Assembly: GCA_025602905.1 (NCBI GenBank)
Contig: JAHLKI010000005.1
Location: 496,001 to 560,000 of the forward strand
Direction: 5' to 3'
DNA length: 64,000 bases
Source of the DNA: Phlyctochytrium arcticum
Lineage: Eukaryota > Chytridiomycota > Chytridiomycetes > Chytridiales > Chytridiaceae
Below the pieces are notes generated by a model. That model ran no database searches. It worked only from the letters and a program-made list of their open reading frames with translations, and was not told the origin of the DNA. The position numbers and the translations under genes were made by a program. Shown here piece by piece: positions 1 through 8,004 of this stretch. Numbering within the stretch: the stretch's first letter is position 1; each line of letters begins with the position of its first letter.

Positions 1-1854
1 TATTGCGAGTCAGATCCCAGTAATGTCGCGTATCCGTGTTGGCCGCCATCAAAACGGGAGCCACAATGATTTCAGTGTTGATGGGTTCCTCGGAAAGCAC
101 GGCTTGAGTGTCCTTACGGGTCCAATCGTGACTCGAGACATGTCGTACCGTCCCGGAAAGCAGATCCCAGGCGCGGTCGTTTTTGAACGGTGAAATGGGG
201 GCCGGCTCCAAAGCACCCCGGTATGTGGCAACGTGGATGGTGCCTTGCCAATCCTCCTTCTTGCTGCTGTGACTGCAAGATTCAGCTGTCCAGTTGCGGC
301 CATTGTGATCCGTGAATATGAATTCCAGGCCCATTCCGCTAATTGCCTCCAGAACGTGTTTTCGAATTTCAGCCTCTACCAGTGTCACATTCATGTGAAC
401 AGCAATTCGGTTGTTTATTGATGCGGTAACCTCCTCTGGAAGTGCATTTACTAGGAAACGGTAAGTCACCCAACTCTTTTTGAAGAACGGCTAGACAAAA
501 ACGTACGTTTGACTCCACCGTTGATCATATCAGCCGCCTGCGATGTGGCCATCATGTACCTCAACTGAGGAAAGCCGCTCAAATATCGGACCAACGCGGG
601 CCGGAATACCTTTACTTTGTTGATAGCTTCGCGCAACCACCGACTCATTTTGGGTGCAAAACGCGCTTCGCAGCGTAAGAGTTCCAAAAATGGGTTTTCG
701 TCACCAAGGACAGGCTCGTACGGATGATCCTCAAGATTCGCAATGATGCGAGACATGATTCCGATGCCAGTATGCGTAGGTGGAATGGATGAATGACCAC
801 CAGGTGTTTTGACGGTAATGTCTACATCAGCGTAGCCCTTCTCGGATACTCCGATTTGAGCAATAGTGGCGCCGTTCTTGGAGAAAATGTCGGGGCCTTC
901 ATCCACAAGCAATTCTACCTTATCTTTCAGACCACGATCCAATAATGCTTGAGCCAGGTATTTCGCGCCCTATCGATTCAATGGGATTAGCACGAGTTAT
1001 CAAAAAGACATCAGAACAACACAAGACGTACATGGTACCCACTAATCTCTTCATCAAAGCCAAAAGCGAGAATCACTGTCCGCTTTGTTTCCATTCCAGC
1101 CAACAGTAGCGTGTTGACGGCTTCCATAATAGACACCAGAGTAGACTTGGTGTCCACACTTCCTCGACCCCAGACGTACTCCCCGTCAACATGGCCTGAA
1201 AAGGGAGGGTGCGCCCACTGATCCAAGGAAGATGCTGCCACTGGAACAGTATCGATGTGGGAACAGAGCACTAGAGGTTTGGCGTCAGATTCGGATCCTT
1301 GCCATGTGTACAGCAAAGCATATCGGTTGATGACTTCCAGAGACAACTTTTCGTGACTGTTGGCAAACGTGTCAATGCAAGCTTCAACAAATGTCCCGGT
1401 CCACTTACACAAGCGGAAAAGCCTCATGCAGCCATTCTCGGAACTTGACCAACCCATCTCGTTCGGGTGCATCAGGTCCGTCAGCGGGTGGAGGCACATC
1501 ACGCAAAAAGTCAAACGTTTCCGTGTTGATTCGTACGGCTTGAGCCAGACGCTCAGCAGCTTCCAAGCGCCATTGCGAGTTATTCTTCAAGAGACCTTCA
1601 TAGTACTGCTCCGTGATGTCGGGGCGCTCCTTGGGCAGAAGCGGGTCAACTTGCTGGCAATACTCTGATTTGCTGTCCGCGGCGTTTCGGAAGGGGTGGC
1701 AGGCCAGGAGGAACACGATACTGACCACGGTGAGCACGGAAACCCACCGCAGATTGAATCGCGCGAGTATGGGCGGTCTGCCAGGCTTCCGCGTAGAGTT
1801 GGGAGGTGTAAGCAGCGTCTCACCCTCGTGGATCTGCGACTTTGAACTCGCCAT
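1..1854 (-). CDS. CPS1: M20-family Gly-Xaa carboxypeptidase (CPS1-like), 3' end outside window
   Basis: Zinc metallocarboxypeptidase of the yeast vacuolar carboxypeptidase S type, expected to trim C-terminal residues from short peptides in the vacuole. Exons read 1854-1409, 1356-1032, 969-507 and 450 to beyond base 1; all junctions are GT-AG and keep frame. The N-terminus has about 32 polar residues and then a hydrophobic segment (residues 33-51), fitting a type II membrane anchor as in yeast Cps1. M20 metal-site motifs are visible: SHIDTVP (His182, Asp184), WGRGSVDTK (Asp217) and FDEEISGYHGAK (Glu251, Glu252). The NALPEE motif that opens the later domain follows in exon 4. About 560 residues are seen; the last part lies off the left edge. 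The start is the first Met of the open frame. Family assignment is strong; vacuolar location is inferred from the family. Confidence 0.9.
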
Positions 1855-2437
1855 CTTTCAACGAATTTACACTACAAGATCACTGCGTCGGCCGGGCTGC
1901 GTTGGACATCGTCATTTTGTGGCTTGACTTTGCGGCCGTCTGACCGTCAAAGTTCAAAATTCGACATCTCAAGCACGATGGCAAGACTTTCATTTCATTG
2001 TTTACATTCATCAGAAGTAAGGAATCGCACAAAAGAAATATTCAGCCAAGATAGAACCAAGCAACCGTAGTAGTCTTAGCGCCGGGTGAGTAAAGGCCGT
2101 GTTTTAATCTCGTTCGATGAAAAATTGTATCTTCTCACGGAGGAAGGGAGAAGCCACAGAGTGTTGCAAACTTTTGGGAAATGGACTCACGACTGCGACC
2201 AGCACCACACACAGATCTAGTACAACCGCACGCCTTGAGAATAAGGGCGGATGGATGTAGGAGACATGGCGGGCGAGAATCGAGATGCTGAGAGTGAAGC
2301 CGAGAGTGGATCTTGTTGCAACCCAAACAGAAAAACGAGATGCTTTTATAGCACCTGGGCGTGGCTTGGCAAAGTGGCGCCGGGTCGGAATTTAAAATTT
2401 CCCCACGGCAAAAATCAAAATGACACCTTCTCTTATA
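1855..2437. other. Intergenic region between CPS1-like gene and Fanzor element
   Basis: No convincing gene on either strand. On the minus strand a TATAAAA lies at 2350-2343, facing the carboxypeptidase but almost 500 bases from its ATG, so it would imply a long leader. Overlapping small open frames here look like chance. Confidence 0.5.
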
Positions 2438-2445
2438 TATCCTAG
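2438..2445. repeat. Left target-site duplication TATCCTAG
   Basis: The 8-mer TATCCTAG abuts the left terminal inverted repeat and recurs exactly at 4646-4653 next to the right one. Eight-base duplications are typical of hAT-type and some other cut-and-paste transposons. Confidence 0.85.
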
Positions 2446-2466
2446 CACCAATAGGAAAGTCCAGGA
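2446..2466 (+). repeat. Left terminal inverted repeat of Fanzor element
   Basis: Reads CACCAATAGG then AAAGTCCAGGA going inward. Its complement matches 4625-4645 at 17 of 21 positions. A second AAGTCCAGGA follows directly inside (to 2475), giving a short subterminal repeat of a kind that transposases often bind. Confidence 0.8.
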
Positions 2467-2601
2467 AGTCCAGGATTGTGAGCGGGATTTGGAGCGGCAA
2501 AATCCGGGACCTCGGGCAAACACGGGAAAGATCATCAGCGATGCCATAGCAACAAGCTTGAATGCAAGCTCCTCAATTTCCCACGCCCCCCCTTGTGCTG
2601 C

Positions 2602-2609
2602 TATAAAAG
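2602..2609 (+). promoter_or_regulatory. TATA box for the Fanzor gene
   Basis: TATAAAAG lies 56 bases upstream of the Fanzor ATG and inside the element, so the mobile unit carries its own core promoter. The same motif precedes several host genes in the window at similar distances. Confidence 0.65.
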
Positions 2610-2657
2610 GGTGGCCAGTGGACCAGCCCCCCGCGACAGCCCCGGTCGATTGCGCTG

Positions 2658-4561
2658 ATGAATACCGAAGAACAATCGTACGTCTGCACAAAAACTTCCT
2701 TTCGCAAAGCCTTCGCTTTTCCTCTCAACGAGGATTACTATCAGAAACTACGGACGCTAGTCAAATCCTGCCACGAACTCGTCATTCATGCCACCCATGT
2801 ATTCAAGCTCTACTACCTCCATCACGCGGATTACGAACCACACTATGGAGATGTTCCCAAAGTATCTTCTGTGATCCTGTATCTACTCAACGACGATTTC
2901 AACCCAAGATCTGCAGAAGACAAAGCGCTCGTCAGCGAGATGCGCTTCACAATCGCCCGATACCGCAAATTGGTCCCGACTTTTGAGCAACCGAGAATCC
3001 TCAATGTTCAGCAGCTGAATACCTATCTCTCACGCACTATGGCAACGAACGTGCTTGTCAATGTTCAGCAACACTTCAGCCAGATGGCTGCTCGCTATAT
3101 CAACCATGTATTGGGCGTGAAGAATGGGCTCAAGACACTTCGTGGGAATAAGGCAGCCCTTAAAACCTACCGAGCGCGGATTCGACACGTCAAAGAATTA
3201 TGCCTGAGGAAAAGCCACCCTGATCCACAATACACGCTTCTTCCAGTCGAAGAGGACCTCGTACAAGAGTTCGGATACATTCTACCCTACGATGAAGTTC
3301 AGGAGTACCCGCTGGCGTACAACCTTGTGGCTCAGACGCAAAGTTTCGTTCCAGCGTACTGTCGGCTGGCTGCGTGCCTCGAGGCACAGGGGTTTCCGTT
3401 ATTTTCGGCGCTTCCTCTCCGGCGGAAATTGAATGTCGCGCATCTCCCAATTGACACGAGAATTCTCTGCCTAAATTTACTGGGACGACCAGATCTTGTG
3501 AAGAATACGAGTTCAAACAGAGGGGATCTATGGGGGAATCTTTTTCGTCTGAGCTCCAAACCTTCAAGCCGCGAAAAGGATATCGCTTTGCCGGGCGGAT
3601 ATCAACAGATTGTACATCGGTTACGGTATATTTCGAGCCAGACGTTTATGATTCGAGTGGAAGGCCCAGAAAGGTGCGATCCAAAAAAAGAAAAAGACAG
3701 CGAGAGAAGCACAACGAGCGAGAGGGCGAGAAGCAATCATTGTATTTCGAAAACCATCTCCCTGTTATTACCAGCAGGACGAACTTTGTCGTAGCGGATC
3801 CAAATAAACGGGACCTTCTATACTGCCGTGATAACGACGGCAATCAGCTACGGTACACAAGCATGCAGCGAAGGTTGGAGACTAGAACAAAGAAGTACAC
3901 ACGGATTATAGATGGTATGAGAACCGAAGCCGGCGTTGCCGCCTGGGAAAGCATGCTTCCCCCTTCGAAAAGTATGAGTTTGGACTTCTTTGAGACTTAT
4001 CTCGAAGCGCGAAACGTCGTAGTGCCCAAGATCCAACCTTTCTACGACTTACCCATACACAACAAATTAAAATTCAACCGATACATCAATACTCAAAGGA
4101 GCGAACAAAAGTTTGTCACAAGATTTCGAAGAACATTTGGCAAGGATGCTGTCCTGATCCTGGGAGACTGGAGTGATGGAGGACACACCCTACGGTACAA
4201 TGAGCCTTCGAAAACAACGGGATGGCTCAGATATTTCAAACAACAAAAAATTGTATGCTACCTTATTGATGAGTTCAGAACTTCGAAACTCTGCCCTCAA
4301 TGCGAGCAAGTGGTGGAGCCGATGCTTTACCGCGACAGCCCGCGTCCGTGGATCCGACGAAAGTCCCCCAGGTGGGGATCGGGAGGGAAGAGATGGCGGG
4401 TGGTTCATGGACTGCTGGTTTGTCAAAATCTGAATTGTGCCAAGCAAGCTCGCAATATTTGGAACAGGGATGACATGAGTACGACAAACATGTTGAAAAT
4501 TGTGAATTCAGTTCTGGCTGGTGATGGGAGACCACAAAATTACAGCCGCAGCCATTCATAG
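2658..4561 (+). CDS. Fanzor1-type RNA-guided endonuclease (TnpB homologue), one frame change
   Basis: Eukaryotic relative of TnpB/Cas12: a RuvC-like nuclease guided by an RNA transcribed from the element's 3' end. The first part reads from ATG 2658 to about 3560. The second part, one frame back, reads from about 3563 to TAG 4559-4561; together they give about 635 residues, a usual Fanzor1 length. Signatures in order: IPIDTRILCLNLLG; FKPRKGYRF followed by ISTDCTSVTVYF; RuvC-I ADPNKRDLL (Asp codon 3797); RuvC-II IDEFRTSKLC (Glu codon 4271); a zinc finger starting CPQC and ending VCQNLNC; RuvC-III RDD..TTN (Asp codon 4469). All three catalytic acids are present. Conserved sequence lies on both sides of the frame change, so the simplest reading is a one-base loss near 3562, or an assembly error. 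Very short GT-AG introns (3498-3520 or 3547-3578) would also restore frame, but would be abnormally small and remove conserved residues. Confidence 0.88.
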
Positions 4562-4645
4562 TTTACTTAGATTACTCCTGGCCAGTTTACGCTGGTCATA
4601 TTCACGTTACATTAGAGACTTTTCTCCTGGACTTTTCTTCTGATG
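4562..4645 (+). ncRNA. Candidate Fanzor guide RNA (fRNA/omegaRNA) scaffold at right end
   Basis: The 84 bases between the Fanzor stop codon and the right element end form the place where Fanzor and TnpB elements encode their guide-RNA scaffold. A stem-loop is visible: TGGCCAG (4579-4585), loop TTTACG, CTGGTCA (4592-4598), seven pairs with one G-U. If the family rule holds, the RNA would start inside the coding end and the guide would be the flank from 4646 onward. Position and hairpin are seen; the RNA itself is inferred. Confidence 0.4.
4625..4645 (-). repeat. Right terminal inverted repeat of Fanzor element
   Basis: TCCTGGACTT then TTCTTCTGATG; reverse complement of the left repeat with four mismatches. 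A further AAAAGTC on the minus strand just inside mirrors the subterminal repeat on the left. Confidence 0.8.
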
Positions 4646-4653
4646 TATCCTAG
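4646..4653. repeat. Right target-site duplication TATCCTAG
   Basis: Exact copy of 2438-2445, immediately outside the right inverted repeat. It lies 45 bases beyond the stop codon of the minus-strand seven-TM gene. Confidence 0.85.
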
Positions 4654-4697
4654 CCTGAGGACTATCCTAAAGTAGATAAATCTAATAGAGGATCTAA

Positions 4698-5946
4698 CTA
4701 CTCATGGGCACTATTCCTATCCGTAATAAGAAAACACTGACTTGACCCTGATATCGACGATCCGATCCCGGACGTGGTTGCCAGATGGGTTCCAGTTCCA
4801 GAAGTTGGTGATAAAGACTCTTCCATCGCTCGAATATTTTTTGATGACGGTGTTCGTAACGGAGTAAGCCCGGCCGATGCCTGTGCCTTGTCTTGCAACT
4901 TTACGTTTTTTATGGCTTGCTCTATCTGGCGTTGGTTTTCGGCTGCTGTGGGTGCCGAGACCAATTCTTTGGCGTTGTAGATAAATACCTGCCTGATGGG
5001 TTAGTTATGTGAAATGGTATTTGAAGTAACATGAAATTACCAATGCACCCGAAAATTCGAGCGGTGTAAATGCATAACCCAATCGGAACACAAATGTGCG
5101 TACTGCGCTGTCGTGGGGAAAGGCCAGTGTCGAGATGGACAACAGCACAAGACAAAGCCACGTCACAACACATATAAAAATAAGTGAATAAACGACTTCC
5201 TTCCATTTCTTCTTCTTGGCTCCTCCGGCCGCCCGCCGACTCTTGTAGAGCTGATAAATAAAGGCAAAAGATAGGCTGTGGTCGATTAGGAGCGCATATA
5301 ATGTCCAAGCCGCGGTGGAGAGGGCTTGGAGGGTTGCGTTGTTGTCGTCCACTATAACTACACCCCAAAGAACTGAAAGTAACCAAGCCAGGCCGGTTAC
5401 GACGAGGAATGCTGTGTCCTATGCAAACTGTTCAATCAGTGTTTGATCCGAATGGGAGACCAAAAAGTATGTGATGCATACGTAGAGCTTGTTATACTGG
5501 TGAAGTGATTTGACCACCCGAAACCGGATTTGCACCAGGATAAGGTACATCAGAGTCGCTATACTGTAAGCGGCCGTCCACACCCGCTTCAATATTGCCA
5601 CATATCGAACATCCTCCAGCGCCGTAATCTGGGTTTCATCTTGAAGCCCAATAGCTGGCGCTGTCGACACTAAAGGAAAAAAGCAATAGGTTAACACCGT
5701 ATCTATTTTCTTGAGGTTTGCGGGAACATACTCATTAATGGGACAAAGGAGAGTGCGTATATCACCAGACAGATAAAGAGCGAAATGTTATATACAGTTG
5801 GCCGTCGGCGCGTATGTCGGAATCCATAGACTACATTGCCGGCCTGCAGCATAAACCCCGCAACTATAATCCTCTAGGTGAGATAACAATCATCCACATT
5901 GCAGAATGACAGCACATACGTGTGCAAACAGTAGTGGCAATAGCAT
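4698..5946 (-). CDS. Seven-transmembrane receptor-like protein, unknown ligand
   Basis: Five exons (5946-5920, 5873-5732, 5669-5482, 5418-5041, 4988-4698) join in frame with clean GT-AG introns and give 341 residues. The translation shows seven hydrophobic segments: MLLPLLFAH...AGFML, YNISLFICLVIYAL, AAYSIATLMYLILV, FLVVTGLAWLLSVLWGVVIV, AWTLYALLIDHSLSFAFIY, VVYSLIFICVVTWLCLVLL and RLGYAFTPLEFSGALVFIY. A basic loop (RRAAGGAKKKKWKE) lies before segment six, and a polar tail of about 80 residues rich in Ser, Thr and Gly ends the protein. This is the topology of G-protein-coupled receptors and of THH1/TOM1/TOM3 proteins, but no family motif is recognised. The start is the first ATG after an in-frame stop and gives a short first exon. 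Signalling is a guess from topology. Confidence 0.7.
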
Positions 5947-6675
5947 AATTTTCAATCCGTGCTACCGCCGACGACGACATATGTTCTACGTACAATGTTT
6001 TTTTGCCAATGCTCCAAAATGTCGTAAAATGTTGAGGAAACACTTTGCGTGGATTTTATGCTTTTTCACATGGTCTTAATTTACATGGACCGTCTACCTC
6101 ATCCCGGGGGGAAAATCTTCCGTTTTCTATATTCAAATTCCCACCCTCCGAACAAAAATAATCTTTGTGGGCAAATCACGTATTATGGCCCTTTGTTGGG
6201 CTTTTCAACAAAGACCTTTAAAGCATTCATTTCTCACATGACTGCGATTCAGATTTGAGGAAAACAAAGAAACTGAATGAAAGTCAACGGGACAAACATG
6301 ATATTATTCACAGAGTATATATCTTGGATCCCTCCCCCAAGTCCCATCCCATTCCCGGCTGCAGCCTTCCCAACATGATAAACTGATAGCCTAACAACCC
6401 TTTTTTTTACCGCCCAGCAGTACACCAAAAGTATATCTGAGGCCCATGGTACCAATGAAGAGACCATGCTTCGGGCCCGCTCTGTAAACTCATGGTCGGC
6501 CATTTTGGACAGGCGCTTCGAGCAAAACAAACCAAAATTAACCTGAAAGTCGATACTACAGCCAAGGACCCAGTCCAGATGACGTGGGAAAGCTTGTTGG
6601 GATACAAATCCTGGAAGCAACCAGGGAAGCAACAGATTATGTGAGGTCGTATGTCGTAGCGGTTCGAAAACTCCG
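5947..6675. other. Intergenic region upstream of the seven-TM gene
   Basis: No supported gene. Short open frames here lack protein-like composition or splice partners. Confidence 0.5.
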
Positions 6676-6739
6676 ACGCGTCAAAAAACGCGTTCGAACG
6701 CGTTACATCAGCAAGATGTTTGAAAAAGCTTCGACGCGT
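6676..6739. promoter_or_regulatory. Cluster of four ACGCGT (MCB-like) sites
   Basis: ACGCGT occurs at 6676, 6688, 6698 and 6734, four copies in 64 bases. ACGCGT is the MluI cell-cycle box bound by MBF-type factors in yeasts. It lies about 120 bases upstream of the TATA box of the secreted-protein gene and about 730 bases from the divergent seven-TM gene. Binding is inferred. Confidence 0.5.
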
Positions 6740-6856
6740 TTTGCTTACATCGGACTTGAGTAGATGAACCTCCAGAATTCCCTCTCAACTTCGAAATGGC
6801 AACCGTGAAATTACCTAAGGGCGCGAGAAGACGAGGACCGAGGTACTCTGGGATGT

Positions 6857-6864
6857 TATAAAAG
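6857..6864 (+). promoter_or_regulatory. TATA box for the 6958 secreted-protein gene
   Basis: TATAAAAG about 100 bases before the ATG, leaving room for a leader of about 70 bases. Confidence 0.65.
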
Positions 6865-6957
6865 AGGAGGGGGGATGCCCATTCCCCGCAACCTTTTTTC
6901 CACCCAAGCGACCACCTGTTCTTTATATACCCCCCGCCTACATCCCTACAACACACA

Positions 6958-8004
6958 ATGTTTTCTCTCTCCACCGCCCTCTTTGGCGCTCTGCTCGCCG
7001 TCGGTAGCAATGCCCTGCCTGCTCTCCAAAGCAATGCCCACATCTTCGGCCGTCAGAACAACCAGCCTGTCTTGGACCCATCCTGCAGTGCCATCTTTGG
7101 AACCAACAACTCTGCGCCCTTTACCGAAAACTTGTTTGTCCCCGGGGATGCCTGGCTCCAGGGCTTCACGGCCCCCATTAACGGATCCATCTGCTCATTG
7201 TCCTTTGTTGTCGCTCCTTACACGGGCAGTCTCGTTGCCACCGCCCAATTGAACCTGTACGATTCTTCTGTTCCCCAGAACTTGATTGTCGAAGGTGCTG
7301 CCGAGCCCACTGCATCCGCCACCTCCACCACCAACGGTGATCGTCTCGTCTTTACTTTCTGCGGATCTTCCTCCCTCGACCTGATTGAGAACGACACCAT
7401 CACCCTCACCCTCAACTACACCAGTCTGAGCACCAACACGGGCGTCCCTTTGACCCTCGGATTCCACGGCGAGAGTGCTTTCGGTCTCTTCCTCGGCCCC
7501 AGCTTCTCTGGCCCACCCAATGTCCTCAACCAAGGTCTCCAGTTCAACTTGACCATCGCCGACGCCGCTGTTCCTTGTGGCCCTGCTTCCACTTCCACCA
7601 TTGAGGCCCCCACCACCACCGCTGCCGTTCCCGCTTCCACCGATGCACCTACCACGACCGTCGACGCTACCACCACCGTTGATGCCACTACCACTGCCGA
7701 AGCTACCACTGCCGAAGCTACCACCACCGAAGAGGCCACGACCACCGTCGCCCCCACCCCCACCACCGCTACTCCTTCATCCACCCCCACCCCCACACCC
7801 GCTTGCCTCTCCCCCGATGAGGGCTGGACCTCCTGCGCCAACGCCAAGGCCTACACCGACTGCCACGAGGCCCCAACACTGAAACAGTGCTACCGTCTCG
7901 CCTGCGACCGTCGCCAAAAGAAGACGGCCAAGTGGCTCGAAGTCTGTGGAAACCTCGACTACGCTGCCCGCCAAAACAACTTTGGCGAACTCCCCAACTG
8001 GTAG
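6958..8004 (+). CDS. Secreted Thr-rich cell-surface protein with Cys-rich tail
   Basis: Intronless, 348 residues. A typical signal peptide (MFSLSTALFGALLAVGSNA) is followed by a globular, Asn- and Ser-rich region with several N-glycosylation sequons (NNS, NGS, NDT, NYT, NLT), then a low-complexity stretch (about residues 222-280) of Thr, Ala, Val and Pro repeats such as VDATTT and AEATT, likely heavily O-glycosylated. It ends in a compact Cys-rich segment with five or six Cys (ACLSPDEGWTSC to LACDRRQ...EVCG). There is no C-terminal hydrophobic tail, so no GPI anchor is expected. Codon use is strongly biased to C-ending codons, like the FAS1 and ML genes downstream, suggesting high expression. 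It probably sits in the cell wall or is secreted; no named family was recognised. Confidence 0.85.
   Translation: MFSLSTALFGALLAVGSNALPALQSNAHIFGRQNNQPVLDPSCSAIFGTNNSAPFTENLFVPGDAWLQGFTAPINGSICSLSFVVAPYTGSLVATAQLNLYDSSVPQNLIVEGAAEPTASATSTTNGDRLVFTFCGSSSLDLIENDTITLTLNYTSLSTNTGVPLTLGFHGESAFGLFLGPSFSGPPNVLNQGLQFNLTIADAAVPCGPASTSTIEAPTTTAAVPASTDAPTTTVDATTTVDATTTAEATTAEATTTEEATTTVAPTPTTATPSSTPTPTPACLSPDEGWTSCANAKAYTDCHEAPTLKQCYRLACDRRQKKTAKWLEVCGNLDYAARQNNFGELPNW

Larger units (their letters stand above)
2446..4645 (+). mobile_element. Fanzor-carrying DNA transposon with TIRs and 8-bp TSD
   Basis: A 2,200-bp element holding a single gene, a Fanzor nuclease. Its ends are imperfect 21-bp inverted repeats (17 of 21 match, including 11 contiguous bases TCCTGGACTTT at the inner side), and each end is followed immediately by the same 8-mer TATCCTAG. 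Ends, duplication and cargo fit together exactly, so the boundaries are well supported. No DDE transposase is present, so the copy is non-autonomous for cut-and-paste movement and presumably depends on a transposase elsewhere. Fanzor1 genes are known as passengers of several eukaryotic DNA transposon superfamilies. The 8-bp duplication points to hAT or a similar superfamily, which is inference. The left end sits about 590 bp upstream of the carboxypeptidase ATG and the right end just past the stop of the seven-TM gene. Confidence 0.85.

Noticed and set aside
2135..2500. 121-residue minus-strand open frame across the left Fanzor border
   Set aside because: Spans the element boundary and has no family resemblance, so it is chance.
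3498..3520. 23-bp intron in the Fanzor gene
   Set aside because: Keeps frame with GT-AG but is far shorter than any other intron here and would delete the conserved linker before LWGNLF; kept only as an alternative.
7195..7882. Long open frames on other frames/strands over the Thr-rich protein
   Set aside because: Mirror of repetitive ACC/GCC codons in the real gene.
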